Shown here in pieces: positions 1 through 11,472 of a stretch of 64,000 bases of DNA. The notes beneath the pieces are model-generated. The model did no database searches and was not told the DNA's origin. It saw nothing but the letters and a program-made list of their open reading frames with translations. Origin of the DNA: Mycocentrospora acerina (taxonomy: Eukaryota; Ascomycota; Dothideomycetes; Pleosporales); contig JAKUHH010000041.1 of NCBI GenBank assembly GCA_022701365.1, forward strand, positions 248,001-312,000. The letters run 5' to 3'. Within the stretch, counting starts at the first letter, position 1. Every line of letters starts with the position of its first letter. The translations under genes were made by a program, and so were the position numbers.

Positions 1-140
1 GACTTCCAGATAGTCGAGTCGGGTATCCTTTGCCAGTTCGTATTCGTCTCATATCCATAGCCATGGCCATGCTTGCCGGCCTCTGGGAGCACCGTCGGCC
101 GTTGCAATCAGGCACTGTCTTGAAAGAGCAAGGTGCGCTC
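1..140. other. 3' flank of erv14 at the window edge
   Basis: This short stretch lies beyond the stop codon of the Erv14 gene and probably holds its 3' UTR. I see no coding sequence of its own here. Confidence 0.5.
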
Positions 141-712
141 CTAGTGGGTCTCGTCGCGGATGAGGGCAACAATCATGCTGTAGAGGTAGAAGAAGAACAT
201 GAGCAGGTGGAAGCCCAACTTGATGAAGGATTCCTGCGTCATGTGAGCCAGGCGCACTGTTTGCAGTGAGCTAGAATCATACCTTCTTGTGCACGTTGAG
301 CTTCCTGAAGATCTCTGTCGCATCCAGGAGATGTTGGTTCTCAAAGATCCTAGTCAAGTCAGCGTTGTGGTTTGCAGCACCCGAGGCATCCGTGCACGTA
401 CTTCTTCGCGTTCCAGGCCACCAGCGGCAGGTTCAAGATGAGCGCAATCCAGTAGCCGTTGATCAGGAAGAGGAAGGTCAGGAAACCGTGGACAGCAGCT
501 TCGGGGACAATGTATGTGTTGAGGCGGTTGCACAGGTCGATGGGGTTGATGTAGTCGCTGGCGCATGGTTAGCAGGGCCTCGGAGCGAGTGTGATTTCTA
601 CGCAAACGCACCATTCCAGATCGCTGTACATGATTGTGAAGAAGACTTGGAGGAACAGGTTGACGGCATTGATCAACACCGCCAACAGGTACAGCCACGC
701 TTCGCCGGTCAT
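141..712 (-). CDS. erv14: Erv14/cornichon family ER cargo receptor
   Basis: Four exons (712-612, 557-402, 349-283, 233-141) encode 138 aa, the usual cornichon length. Cornichon proteins sit in the ER membrane and load transmembrane cargo into COPII vesicles. In yeast Erv14 this includes polarity and sporulation cargo. The N-terminus reads MTGEAWLYLLAVLINAVNLF, the first membrane helix, followed by TIMYSDLE, CDYINPIDLC across intron 1, and the highly conserved tail SFIKLGFHLLMFFFYLY with its last helix. Introns are 54, 52 and 49 nt with GT..AG ends. The start is the first ATG that gives the conserved N-terminus; longer upstream frames are artefacts. Its promoter faces the 3' end of the methionine aminopeptidase gene on the same strand. 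Confidence 0.97.
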
Positions 713-1486
713 TGTCGCAGTTGTTTGTATGGGCTGGTCTAGTGTGGCACGGGTGTTGAGGAGGGAGAGTCGGTGGGGACGGTTGTGTTTGCCAGGTGGA
801 CGCGGAGAGCTAGCGTGTGCGCGGCGGGGTGTGTCTAGGGCCTGTAGATAGTGACGTAGCAGGCAACGCGGCTCTATGCAGTACGGAGAGCAACAAAGTA
901 AGATGCTGAGCGCAACGTCAACAGGCAAGGCAGTCGGTGGGTGTGCAGCAGTCGGCGAGAACACTGAGATGACGTTTGTTTAGCGGATGGGCTGCTATGC
1001 TTCTTTCCGGCTTGTCCACGTCCAAGCGCTCTCGCTAACAATGTGCGATCTAGCGAACAATTCCGCGTCCCTGTACGTGTACAACTACATGTGTACATGG
1101 ACACGGACACGGACATGGCAAGTGTCACATGTCACATGTTGCCATGTGGCGGCAAATACGCAACCGCAGTCAATCACGTCTTCTGTCGGCACGAGCTGTT
1201 GCTTTTGGCCTGTCCCACGGGCACCGACCAGCTGTTCCCCGTATCAGGCAACCCCACCTTCCGTTCCGTGTCCTGGCCTCTACTCTCAGACTGCTCAACC
1301 CCCTTCTACACCACTCAAGAGAAGCAATACCAGTGTGGAGCAATTTACAAGTTTTCCCCATTTCCCAGTTCCCATCATGTCACGAGTATTTCTAAATGGT
1401 TGTACACGTCCATCGTCCAACGCCCCAAGTGCTTACTGACCTCATCAATCTGCGCCGTAACATGTCCGTCATATCTCATGTCTGCT
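713..1486. other. Intergenic, erv14 promoter side
   Basis: This 774-bp stretch separates the erv14 start from the stop of the aminopeptidase gene. It holds a purine/pyrimidine-skewed part and a small inverted repeat at 1113-1147. Plus-strand frames across it have no recognisable family. Confidence 0.5.
1113..1147. repeat. Imperfect inverted repeat with TGTCACA repeats
   Basis: The arms ACATGGCAA (1113-1121) and TTGCCATGT (1139-1147) are perfect complements. The 17-nt spacer contains tandem TCACATG units. It lies about 400 bp upstream of the erv14 start. A regulatory role is only a guess. Confidence 0.4.
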
Positions 1487-2851
1487 TCAGGTCGCTGTCG
1501 CTGTCGCTGCTTCGCCATTTGCTGGCGTGGGCATGGCCACTGGTCCACCTGGCGAGTCAGGCAGTCTCGCCGTCAGAATCTCCACGCCGTCTTCAGTCAC
1601 AAGCAGTGTGTGTTCTGCAAAAAGTTAGTACATATTCCGCGTCCCACAGAAGGACACTCACCGAACTGGGCTGTAAGAGAGCCATCCTGCGTCACACTTG
1701 TCCAGTCGTCTGGCCATGTCTTGTCCCTGTGAGAGCCAATGCTAATCATGGGCTCGATGGTGAAGCACATGCCTGGTTTGGCCTGCCCAATTGCCTTGTT
1801 CTTCGCGTAATGGGGAACGTTGGGGGCACAGTGGAAAAGCTGGTTAATGCCGTGTCCGCAGTACGTCCTAATGACACTGCAATCTTTGCTCTTTGCGTAC
1901 TTCTCAATCACATTGCCGTACTCGCGGAAGAGCGTGCCTGGCTTAACAATCGCAATAGCCTTTTCCAGGCATTCTCGCGATGTCTCCGTCACGCGTACCG
2001 CGTCAGGGTTTGCCAACGCCTTGTCACCAATGTAGTATGTCTCGTTCAGGTCGCCGTGGAAGCCGTTGTGGTACACCGTGATGTCGATGTTGAGAATGTC
2101 ACCGTCCACGAGTGGGCGCTGATCCGGAATTCCGTGGCAAATGACTTCGTTGATTGATGTGCATACGGATTTGGGGAAATGTACGTAGTTGAGAGGTGAT
2201 GGGTAGCACTACTCGTCGTCAGCATGAAGTCGTGCAATGAGCTGGCTTGATCCTCTCACATCGCGCTCAATAGCTGCCTTGTGGACGATGGCGTCAATCT
2301 CGTCAGTTGTGACACCAGGTTTCGCCGCCCGCGCTGCAATGTCGAGAACCTCTCTCCCCAGCCGGCAGACCTTGCGCATACCCTCTTGCTCTTCCTTGTT
2401 CAAGATGGCAATCTTGTTCCTGTTGGCAAACACTTGCTCGGAGCGCGGGATGCCATCCTTGGAGTAGTCGGGAAGCTTTATGCTCTTGGGCACTTCCCGT
2501 CTGGGTGACAGCGGGTAGACGGGTCGAAGGGCTCCAGTGTATGGAAACGTGGGGAACGGGTTGAAGTGACCGGTCGCTGGATCCGGGTAAGAAACTACTT
2601 TGGGTGTGAAAATGTTTTGGAGAATACTACTTTGAGACTTGTGCTGCTTCTTGTGCTCAGCCTGCCACTAAATTAGCCGCCTATATCTGCACATCCAGAA
2701 TGGGCTCACTATGTACCCAGTTTCGCTTGAAGCAGTCTTGGGAGCAGAAGTAGCTCTCCTTGCCTATCTTCTGGCAGTTTGGGCACTGCAACGCCCCCGC
2801 ATCGTTCTCGCAGTCCTTGCTCGAACACTTGCGCGGAACATCTACGGTCAT
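1487..2851 (-). CDS. map1: Methionine aminopeptidase 1
   Basis: Four exons (2851-2717, 2661-2260, 2208-1662, 1614-1487) encode 403 aa. The enzyme removes the initiator methionine from nascent chains at the ribosome. Residues about 9-45 form the MetAP1-type N-terminal zinc domain, with Cys pairs in KCSSKDC, CPNC and FCSQDC. The pita-bread catalytic domain follows. Its metal ligands are visible as Asp in ILNIDIT, Asp in FHGDLN, His in YCGHGIN, Glu in FTIEP and Glu in LLVTEDG. The last ligand is in exon 4, reached only after splicing at 1661/1615, so the exon 3 frame alone looks truncated. Introns are 55, 51 and 47 nt. The gene is divergent from kynurenine monooxygenase across 503 bp. Confidence 0.97.
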
Positions 2852-3354
2852 CTTGTCGCGCGGATCTCAAATCGCAGAGAGGGTTTGGAGTGATGACGTA
2901 GAAGACTAGGCGTTTATACTGCACGGCAAGAAACAAGGGTGCAGCGTTCCGAACTCGGCGCGAATAGTTGGTCAGAATTGCTGATAGAAAGATATCTTTT
3001 GTTGCCCGCACCGCCGAATTCACACAGTGGACGAGTGGGTCGGAAGATCGGAAATGGCCGAGACCGCTGAGTAATGCGCGTCAACGGTGCCTCACGTGCT
3101 CCCAAATATCTATGGTGGAGTTATTTCCCTTCCTGACGCCTTCGCGCCGGTAGTCTCTTGCATTCTTTTCCTGCTGATGTGAACATTCTGCCGATCCCCT
3201 CACCTTCGAAGACTCAGGATCACTCCATGTAAAAGCACGTGTTTCAGAATCTCCAACTTTTTCTGTTTCGTCCTTCTTTTCCATTGCACAGTATTTATAC
3301 TTTCTGCGCACATCTTTCCACTCAAAAGCTACTCTCTCCGACCGCTTCCTCAGA
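2852..3354. promoter_or_regulatory. Divergent promoter region map1 / bna4
   Basis: This 503-bp stretch lies between two start codons pointing away from each other. It has two CACGTG E-box sequences (3093-3098 and 3236-3241). A TATTTATA element (3292-3299) about 55 bp upstream of the bna4 start is followed by a pyrimidine-rich leader. CACGTG is the usual target of fungal bHLH factors; its use here is inferred. Confidence 0.5.
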
Positions 3355-4903
3355 ATGGCACAAAAGGTCGTGGTTGTCGGCGCCGGCCCAGTCGGCTGCT
3401 TGGCAGCCCTATATGCAGCAGTCCGGGGTCATGAAGTAGCCGTCTACGAACTCAGATCAGGTGGGTCGCCTATGCACTTTTTAACAATTTCCCATGTTAA
3501 CGTCAAAAAGACATTCGCAAAAGCAAAGTTACGGCCCTGGATCTTGGCAAGTCAATCAACCTAGCTCTCTCTGAACGAGGCATCAATTCTCTCCGAAAAG
3601 CGGGATTGCCAGAACTTGCAGATGCAGTTCTTGAAGAGACCTTTCCCATGCATGGGCGCATGATTCATGTGAAAAAAGATGGCGAGTATGTTCGTGAGGC
3701 ACAACTTTACGATGCACACGGTAGAGTAAGTTTCAGTCCTGCTCAAAGCTAAGCAGTCTACTAACAACTAAATAGAGTTTATTGGCTATGGACCGTACAG
3801 AACTTAACAAAACTCTTCTCGACCACCTAGATTCAATGCCCAACGTCAAGTTCTTCTTCAATCATAAAGTCGTGGGCGTAGACCTCAAGAAGAAAATTGC
3901 CTGGTTCGAGTACCGGCCTAAATCCGAGACAGCACAGGGTGCTGAGACTGAATTGACCTTTGACCTGATGATTGGCGCCGACGGGGCCCACTCTGCTGTA
4001 CGGTATCACTTGATGAAGTTTGTCCCCATGTCCTACCAGCAGGAATACATTGATAAGCTCTGGTGCCAATTTCATGTACCACCATCACCCAGCGGCGACT
4101 TCCGCCTGCCACCAAACTACCTCCACATCTGGCCCCAAGACGAATCAATGTTCATTGCGCTACCCAACATGGACAAGTCATTCACTTCCACTCTCTTCCT
4201 AACCCAATCTGGCTTCGAGGAACTAACCGCCTCGGGCAAAGTAGTCGAATACTTCAACAGCAAGTTCCCCGGCGTGGTCCCCGACCTCATAACCCCGGAC
4301 GAGCTGCTCAAGCAATTCGCCAACAACGAGCACCTCCCACTAATCTCCATAAAATGCACCCCTTACCACTACAGCTCCACGGGCGTCATCGTCGGCGACG
4401 CCGCCCACGCCATGGTCCCCTTCTACGGCCAAGGCATGAACGCCGGCCTAGAAGACGTCCGTGTCCTCTTCGACTTCCTCGACAAATACCCAGGCGACCA
4501 AGAAAAAGCCCTCGCTGAATACACAAAGGAACGCACCCCCGACGCGCAGATGATCAACGACCTCGCCCTGGGCAACTACCACGAAATGGCAAGCGATGTC
4601 AAGAAACCGCTGTACCTCCTGCGCAAATGGATCGAGGAGACGCTGTACGTCTATTTCCCCAGCGCGGGCTGGGCGACGCAGTACTCGCGCGTGACGTTTA
4701 GCAACATGAGGTATTCCGAGGTGCTGCGGGCGTCGCAGCGGCAGACGAGGATATTGAATGGTGTAGTGGGGGTTGTGCTTGCATCGGTGATTGGGTCCAC
4801 GCTTTGGTTTGCGAGGCTCGGGGGGCTGCACAGGGTGAAGATGGGGGTGTTGCGGTCAATGTGCTGGGCTGCTCGGGGGACGCAGAAGCTGGTGCAGGGT
4901 TGA
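3355..4903 (+). CDS. bna4: Kynurenine 3-monooxygenase
   Basis: Three exons (3355-3460, 3511-3725, 3776-4903) encode 482 aa. The enzyme is an FAD- and NADPH-dependent hydroxylase that makes 3-hydroxykynurenine in the kynurenine route to NAD. It normally sits in the mitochondrial outer membrane. The FAD-binding GAGPVG is at residues 9-14 and the substrate-side stretch SINLALSERGINSLR follows intron 1. The DG motif GADGAHSAVR and the GD motif IVGDAAHAMVPFYGQGMNAG are intact. A C-terminal hydrophobic helix (VVGVVLASVIGSTLWFA) agrees with a tail-anchored membrane enzyme. Both introns are 50 nt. The start ATG sits directly before the Rossmann strand, as usual for the family. Confidence 0.96.
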
Positions 4904-5129
4904 GAGGTGTGAATGCTCGGGTGTGTATATGTGTGAGTATGTGTGTGCAAACAAGTGTACGAGGTATTTGTACATAGCGCGACGTTTCTACGAGACGCGC
5001 TGATTTCGTGGGTGTCTTTTTTTATAGACGGTTTATACCCCCCTCATTCTATAAAATGTACAGTCTTCATGGTTCGCACCGTGTCACTCAGACAACTCGC
5101 AAGTCGTCCATGTGTATCAAATATCCATC
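4904..5129. other. Convergent 3' ends with GT-rich tract
   Basis: This is the 226 bp between the converging stops of bna4 and the phosphatase-like gene. A GTGTGTATATGTGTG-type tract lies at about 4916-4948. The rest probably holds the two 3' UTRs. Confidence 0.5.
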
Positions 5130-6607
5130 TCACAACTTACAAATCTCCACCACCTTCCCAGCCCGACGACGCCCCACCAACCCATCCACGTACCCCAAAA
5201 ACACATCTAGATCCAACATTCCAACCGTTCCCAGACTCGGATTCGAGCTCCTGAGCACCTGCCCTCCCCACAGAATCCTCAAAAACTTCTTGCCGCTGCT
5301 CTTCCGTGTGTACACCTCAAACACCACTTCGGCGCCCATGCCCACCCACACCATCTGCTCTACCTGGAGGAGGCTGAGGAGACGGGATACGGAGCCATCG
5401 TGCGCCACGTTGTGTCGGTATACGACGGACGTATCTCCGGAGACTGCGTCGCGGATGTTTTGGGCGAGCTCGGCGAGGAAAACACCGTAGGATCCTACCG
5501 CGGCTTGGAGACTCTGCGGGGTGTCGCGGTGGATAAAACTGTATTCGTACTGGCCTAGGCGATAGACGGCGTCTGCTTGTTCTTGGGTGACGCATGAGCT
5601 TGTGTCGTTGATGTTGCAGGGTAGTGGTTTTGCGTGGCACTGTCTGCTGGAGAGGTTGTCGTAGTAGTGATCGAAGGACTTGTGCCATTCTGTCGAGTCG
5701 CTGGCGATGCCGGAGATGGTGTCTAGGGATCTGAATAGCGGTTTTGCGGCGCTCAGATGCGCTGTCCAGTTTGGAGAAGTGCTTCCTACGCCGTAGGAAC
5801 TGTAGAGTGAGGAAGCAGCGGGGCAGGTGTATTGTGGTTCGAGAGAGTCAACACCTGCAGGTTGTATTCGCAAGGGTACTTTGACGTCTGGAGCGTACAT
5901 GCCGTTGACAAGCATGCCGGCGACTTGGCTTGTGATGACGTTGTTTGTTACTCTGTATGAGACTTTGTCGTTTAGCTTGTCGGGAAGAAAATGTAGCAAA
6001 TCATGGTAAACGCCATACAGGTCTTTGCCATGCTGCCATGAGTCGTCCAGTCCTGATTTTGTTATCTGTGGGAATTGACACGACCCGTTGAACCCAGACT
6101 GCGGAAACGGATTGATCTCGCTAGTGTAAACACTCCAGTATGTCGAGCTCGACTCATTCCCTGCGGGGTTCAGAGGCTTGCCGTAGTAGAAAAGACCTTG
6201 ATTGTCACACTGCCATGAATATGCCTCTTTGGGAAATGTGTTAGAAGCATATGGTGTACGTTTATGATGCCGATGTATACTGTTGGCGTCGTCAATACGA
6301 CTCGAGGTTGAAGGATGGACAATGCGTACATCTCTACATATTGTAGTTCAAATTCCTCATCTGCTCTTAAATACTCTTCGGCTCTCACATGAGGCATATT
6401 ACACCAATTGTACGTTCCATAAGGCGTCTCAGAAGGCAGTGTCGAGCTATTAAAGACAAAGCCATTTGTTCCCGTTCCATTCAATACCTGTCCAAGATCA
6501 TTGATCCAGCTCTTCTTTGGTGCGTACCATCCGAGGTCCACGGTAGAATTTTGTGCTGCAGCGAAAGGGATCCACAGTAGTGGCAGCATTGTCTTCAAGG
6601 AACTCAT
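5130..6607 (-). CDS. Secreted histidine acid phosphatase-like protein
   Basis: Two exons (6607-6330, 6279-5130) encode 475 aa. The intron is 50 nt. The first 18-20 residues (MSSLKTMLPLLWIPFAAAQ) are a signal peptide, which decided the start. A further in-frame ATG at 6691 would bury it behind a second hydrophobic stretch. After splicing the protein has VEIIHRHHKRTPYASN (H95-P102). It matches the RHGxRxP signature of branch-2 histidine phosphatases except that Gly is His. An HD pair follows in HNVAHDG (H386, D387), where the branch expects its proton donor. Several N-glycosylation sequons and many Cys fit a secreted enzyme. The substrate is unknown; phytase-type activity is not shown. Confidence 0.85.
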
Positions 6608-8781
6608 ATTTGTGTCAAGGATGCGAAGCAGTGTGAAGGCAGTACAGGCCAGAACAACCGTATAGAGAAAGAAGAATCGCGCATGGTACATTTCTTATAC
6701 GTGGGTCCTCAGAGAACCGAATCTGGGACCATCACTCATCTAGAAGGTCGCTTTTATGACGCTCGAGAAACAATGGAGCGATAACTAACCCCGGTTGACG
6801 AACGTGATTGCACACGTTGACGCGTTGTGCTTTCCTCGACTTTGATTGGTCAATAGTGATACCAACCTTCGCTCAGCACTCTACCGAATTTACGACCTGG
6901 ACTACTTGAATGTGTACGTGGGGTGATGGAATAGCAAAAAATTGTCTTGGTACATCTGCTAATCTGGCGTGGTGATCTTCTCAGTGATTGTGAAAGTTCG
7001 CTTTCAAACAGCCATACCCAGCGCAGTTCAGGAAGCTTTGCCTAGGCCTCCAAGTTTGCATCTTCCCACTACTAACAGTCGCAGTTTGTAAAACTTATTC
7101 CAAAGATGGAAGGATCAGAAATCTGGCATTCATGCTAGTGACTCTCCCATGGTCTCAAGCGATCCGTTGTCGGTGATTGGGTGGTCTTTTAAGTTCTGAT
7201 CGCATGCGATGATCTTAGATACCGCGTCAATACATCTTCGACGACAGCCAGTAGCCAGAGTAACGCTACCAGAACAAGCTGTTTCGAAAGGTTAGTCTCA
7301 GAGACTTATCAAGAAAACTTCCCAAAAGAAGCCTAGTGATTGTTCGCTATTGCTGGAGGACTTTTGATGAACGGAAACTTCATGACTAGCATTCGATGCG
7401 CTACTAAAGGGGAATGCACGAAGAGAACTGATGGCGATAATACGTCACCTCGTTATGAAACAGAAAAAGAAGAAAACACTCGTTTCGATGTACTTCATGC
7501 ATTCTTTCCTCGGCCTGAGGTCACGAGGTATGTATGGCTAAAGAAGGTTAGTGTATTTGGTCTAAGCGAGTTGAACATCATGCGATCCATTTAGATGGCT
7601 GAAGGTGTTGGAAAATCTGGGAGCTGAGAAGGATAGCCTGATGCCAGACACTACAAGGAGAGGAGTGTAGCGCCTGACGATGAATTATCGATTGATGCAT
7701 TTACGACCTTGGTAAAGTTTGCGCTAATTGAAGCTTCGCCAATACTTGGGCGATGACCTGAGTAACTTTGTACCAACAGCATGATGCAGAATGCCCTCGG
7801 TCAGTACTAGGTATCACAACTGACAGGTCGATCTGTCGTCGAGTGAAACTCGGGGTCAAGGTAAGGTTGGGCTGACAGTGACGACAGGTGCCTGACGTTG
7901 CACTAGAAGCCCTATGGGTGGGGAGGGGTGGGCCCTGCACGACGGTCTGAGCACCATTCTCCGAAGACGTTGTGAAGAAAACGAGGGAAGGGCAACGCGT
8001 CTTCTTTAGCAATTCTCTTATACGACGCGGAGGTATTTGACGGCGTCAGCCACTAAGCTTGTTCTGGCCGTGCAGCTGGCATTGTATGTTCGAAACATCA
8101 ATTCGTGGGTCCTCCCGGGCTGTTTCTCATGCGATAGGTACTGGGTATCCAATGTTTAATATGCCTCGACTATGCACTAACTGAATCCCGTCTTGGCTCT
8201 CCTATGTGGTGCGTCCAATGCGATAACCAAAGATTGCATGATGCAAAGAACGCGTCGCGCGCAAGTGCGTGATCGCCGCCCCGGTCATGAGGAGCTTTGC
8301 GAATGAGAGACGTGAGGGAGGGATGCAGTGACCGGCAGCGAGTTTCACAAAGAAGATCCCGTGCCAGCCTGGCTCCTGGCCCCCCCTGAGCGGTTCTGTC
8401 TCTTCGTCGGCCAACTGCCGGCCACCTCCTCTTTTGCAGACGTGTCACCAAGTTGACGAGGTTTGCAGCTGGTCTCCCTCCTTCCGTGCCCACTGTCCCT
8501 CTGATTGCTTTTTCCCAGCCACGAGACGATTCCCACAGTCCGGGGATCGCTGTACATCATCCCGCACTTTTCTCGTTCCTGCAGTAGCGTGCGCCAGGGG
8601 TGCTCGGGTGAAAGCCAATTTCCAAGCTGCACCGGACCCTGGATTGATTGCGAGCGCTCCACTGCATTTGGCGTTGCCTGAAGAGCCATCCTGTCCAATT
8701 TCGCCCTGCGCAGCTCTTTGCCGCCCGCCGAAACGAAACGCGTGCTCAGGACTGATAACAGGCGCGACCTGCCCGCCCACA
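6608..8781. other. Long intergenic region before the septin
   Basis: These 2.2 kb lie between divergent starts. Short frames at 7340-7594 and 7701-8012 have no recognisable domain. The last 350 bp are pyrimidine-rich and carry open frames on both strands; they are most likely the long 5' leader of the septin gene. No tRNA, repeat family or transposon signature was recognised. Confidence 0.45.
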
Positions 8782-10660
8782 ATGGCTCCGACTACCGCTC
8801 CAATTTCTAATTCTACGCCGCTCAAGGAAGACTCCCCCGCCTCCTCTGCAGTGCCCACGACAGCCCAGTCCAACGACGAGGCCCCCCGCAAAACCAGCTT
8901 CAACTTTCTACGCCGCAAGAGTTCGGCTGAGTCTCGTGGCGGCCAACGCAGTGCATCTACTGGCAAAATGAGCAAAAAGGCAAAGATTCTTGCCCAGGAA
9001 GAGGCCCTGCGCAACCAGCGAGCTGCTGCGTCGCTTCCCGTGCAGGCGCCGCGCCTTCCCTCACACTCGCTTCTTCCCCAGATCGACAGCTTTGGCGGCG
9101 AGGGTTTCCGTCCTGATTCAGTTGCCATTATTTCCAACCAGGCCGGCAACTTCAGTCGTCCCAACTTCAGCAGGCCCTCTACCGAACACTCCAGGATGAA
9201 CCCCACTTCCCACCTTGCCGTGGCCCCCATGCCTGTCCGCTCGCCCTCGCCGTCTTTCACAGACTACGACCCTTACCCCAGGTCAGAGAGCATGACCAAT
9301 CGTGGTCGCTACAGCTACGCCAGTAGCCAGATCAGCAATGTCAATAGCCCCCGCCGTGTGAGGAGACGAAAGGACCCCACACCATTCAAGTAAGCTACAC
9401 ATGAGTTCAGCCAAAGCCCTTCGCTAATGCATCTACAGCATCCTCGTCATTGGCACAAAGGGCTGTGGAAAATCCTCGTTCATCGAGTTTCTCCGCACTG
9501 CACTCGCACTCCCTGCTAAGAAGCGTCCGAATACCCCCTCGCCGCCAGCCAGCGCGGTGGTACACGACTCACCCTTCACCTCTGAATACCTTGAGACTGA
9601 AGTGGACGGCGAGAGAGTCGGTGTCACCCTCTGGGACTCTGAAGGGCTCGAGAAGAATATTGTCGACTTCCAACTGCCCAGCATTACTGCGTTCCTCGAG
9701 TCCAAATTTGAAGACACCTTTGGCGAAGAGCAGAAGGTGGTGCGTGCTCCAGGTGTTCGTGACACGCACATTCACTGCGTGTTTCTCATTCTGGACCCTG
9801 TGCGTCTGGATCAGAACATCGCTGAAGCTCGTAAAAAGTCCAACATTGTCAAGGTTGGCAGTGCAATTTTTGGCGGACTAGATGAGAATCTTGATCTCAA
9901 CGTGCTTCGCGAGCTGCAAGGTAAAACCACAGTCATTCCAGTCATTAGCAAGGCGGATACCATTACAGGTGCACACATGCGCTATCTCAAGAAGACGGTG
10001 TGGGACACCATCAAGCGAGCGAAGCTGGATCCACTCGAGGCATTGAACCTAGACGACGATGACGACGAAGATCCTGATCGACTAGACGAACAGGATGAGG
10101 ACGACTACATCGAGACCTCTGACAACGAAGGCAAAGGGAGTGTGTTGAACAAAATCCTTGGAAGATCATCCTCCGAAGCCGCCCGTTCAATCGCCTCTTC
10201 TAACTCCTCATCCAAATCCCGGTCGCCCCCAACGTCACCACCAAGCGCCAAAAAGAGCCACAGCCGTAAGCCATCAGCCATGTCAGCATCCATCCACAAT
10301 CACAACGAAGATGCCGAAGTTCCTTTCTTACCCCTAAGCATCATCTCGCCGGACCCATATGAGCCTGAGGTGGTTGGTCGCAGATTCCCATGGGGCTTTG
10401 CTGATCCGCTCAACCCAGAACACTGCGATTTCACTAGACTTAGGGAGAGTGTTTTCAGTGAATGGCGTGCTGAGCTTCGTGAAGCAAGCCGTGAACAGTG
10501 GTACGAGGGTTGGCGTACGAATCGATTGCAAAAGGGCAATACCAGGAGACGAATTGTGACTTCGGATGGACCAGCAACAAAGCAGGTCACCGCTTTAACT
10601 ACCAACGGTCGGGCTTCTAGCGCCGGACAGTATCGCCAGTATCACAGTAGCGAATACTAG
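8782..10660 (+). CDS. aspE: Septin, AspE-like (filamentous-fungus group)
   Basis: Two exons (8782-9389, 9439-10660) encode 609 aa. Septins are GTP-binding filament proteins at septa, branches and hyphal tips. A disordered, basic Ser/Pro-rich N-terminus of about 200 residues precedes the GTPase domain, which begins exactly after the 49-nt intron. G1 is GTKGCGKSS, G3 is WDSEG and G4 is SKAD. The septin unique element is recognisable from FPWGFADP through HCDFTRLRESVFSEW to YEGWRTNRL. An acidic and Ser-rich insertion of about 110 residues separates G4 from that element. I assign it to the AspE-type group because of the long N-terminus, the insertion and the lack of a coiled-coil tail. The symbol is by resemblance only. 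Confidence 0.9.
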
Positions 10661-11472
10661 CCAGACTGTGTGCTAGATGTTGATTGCACACTGCCGAGTG
10701 CCAGTCAATATGCACGTCTTTGACTATGTACGAGGATGCATCGCCTGGTCAACTATTGCCAAACCCCACCGTTCACCCATCTATTGAGGCCTACCCATTT
10801 CATGTGGAAGAAGTCCTGCAGCTCTACCCAAAATTGGCGACACTAGGTACCGTCCACTGGACACTGCGTATCTGCGTGAAAAGGCTTACTTTATCTTCTT
10901 TCGTGGAATATTTCCTCGTCCTCTTGTTCTAACATTTTCCTGATTTATGTATTTCATTTTACCATACCCGAACCCTTTCAATTCTCTCCATCTCGATCGA
11001 ATGGAAACCAAGATTTAGCTTCTCAGGTGTCGTTTTTTGTCCAGGCGTACGTTTTGTTATCCTGGCATTGCTTGTTAAGAGTGCGCATACCCCTTCTCGT
11101 ATTGTTTAGTGCTTGCTAGAAATCACTGTTTCGATGTTTGGTGCGATATCGAATGGTCAAGTAGTTACTACGCTGGACGTAATGAGAGCAGGATTTGTAC
11201 TGTTAGTCAGTATACTTTGGTTGAGAAAGAGTCATATACAAATTTCACATTTAAAAATCATCAATACGGTTCTGGTGGAACATGTTGGAAGATTTCAAAT
11301 GCGAGAGAATATTGTTGCCAAACCATCCACTCAGAGAGTGCAAACCTCCGTGTTCGCCGAAAGACCCCGCTGAAGCCCTCCACTCGACCCGTAACCAGAA
11401 AAACCCCCACTCCATTCCTGTGAAGATGTCCTGTAAGCCCACCAAAGGTTTTTTCAAACAACTGCCAATAAC
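10661..11472. other. Intergenic, septin 3' to yae1 5'
   Basis: This 812-bp stretch holds the septin 3' UTR and the promoter of the Yae1 gene. Short frames on both strands have no recognisable family. Confidence 0.45.

Noticed and set aside
987..2157. Long plus-strand frames of 150-253 aa over the aminopeptidase 3' half
   Set aside because: They lie opposite the real map1 exons and have no family similarity; map1 has intact motifs and splice sites.
7340..8012. Short frames in the septin upstream region as small genes
   Set aside because: No signal peptide, domain or splice support; size expected by chance.
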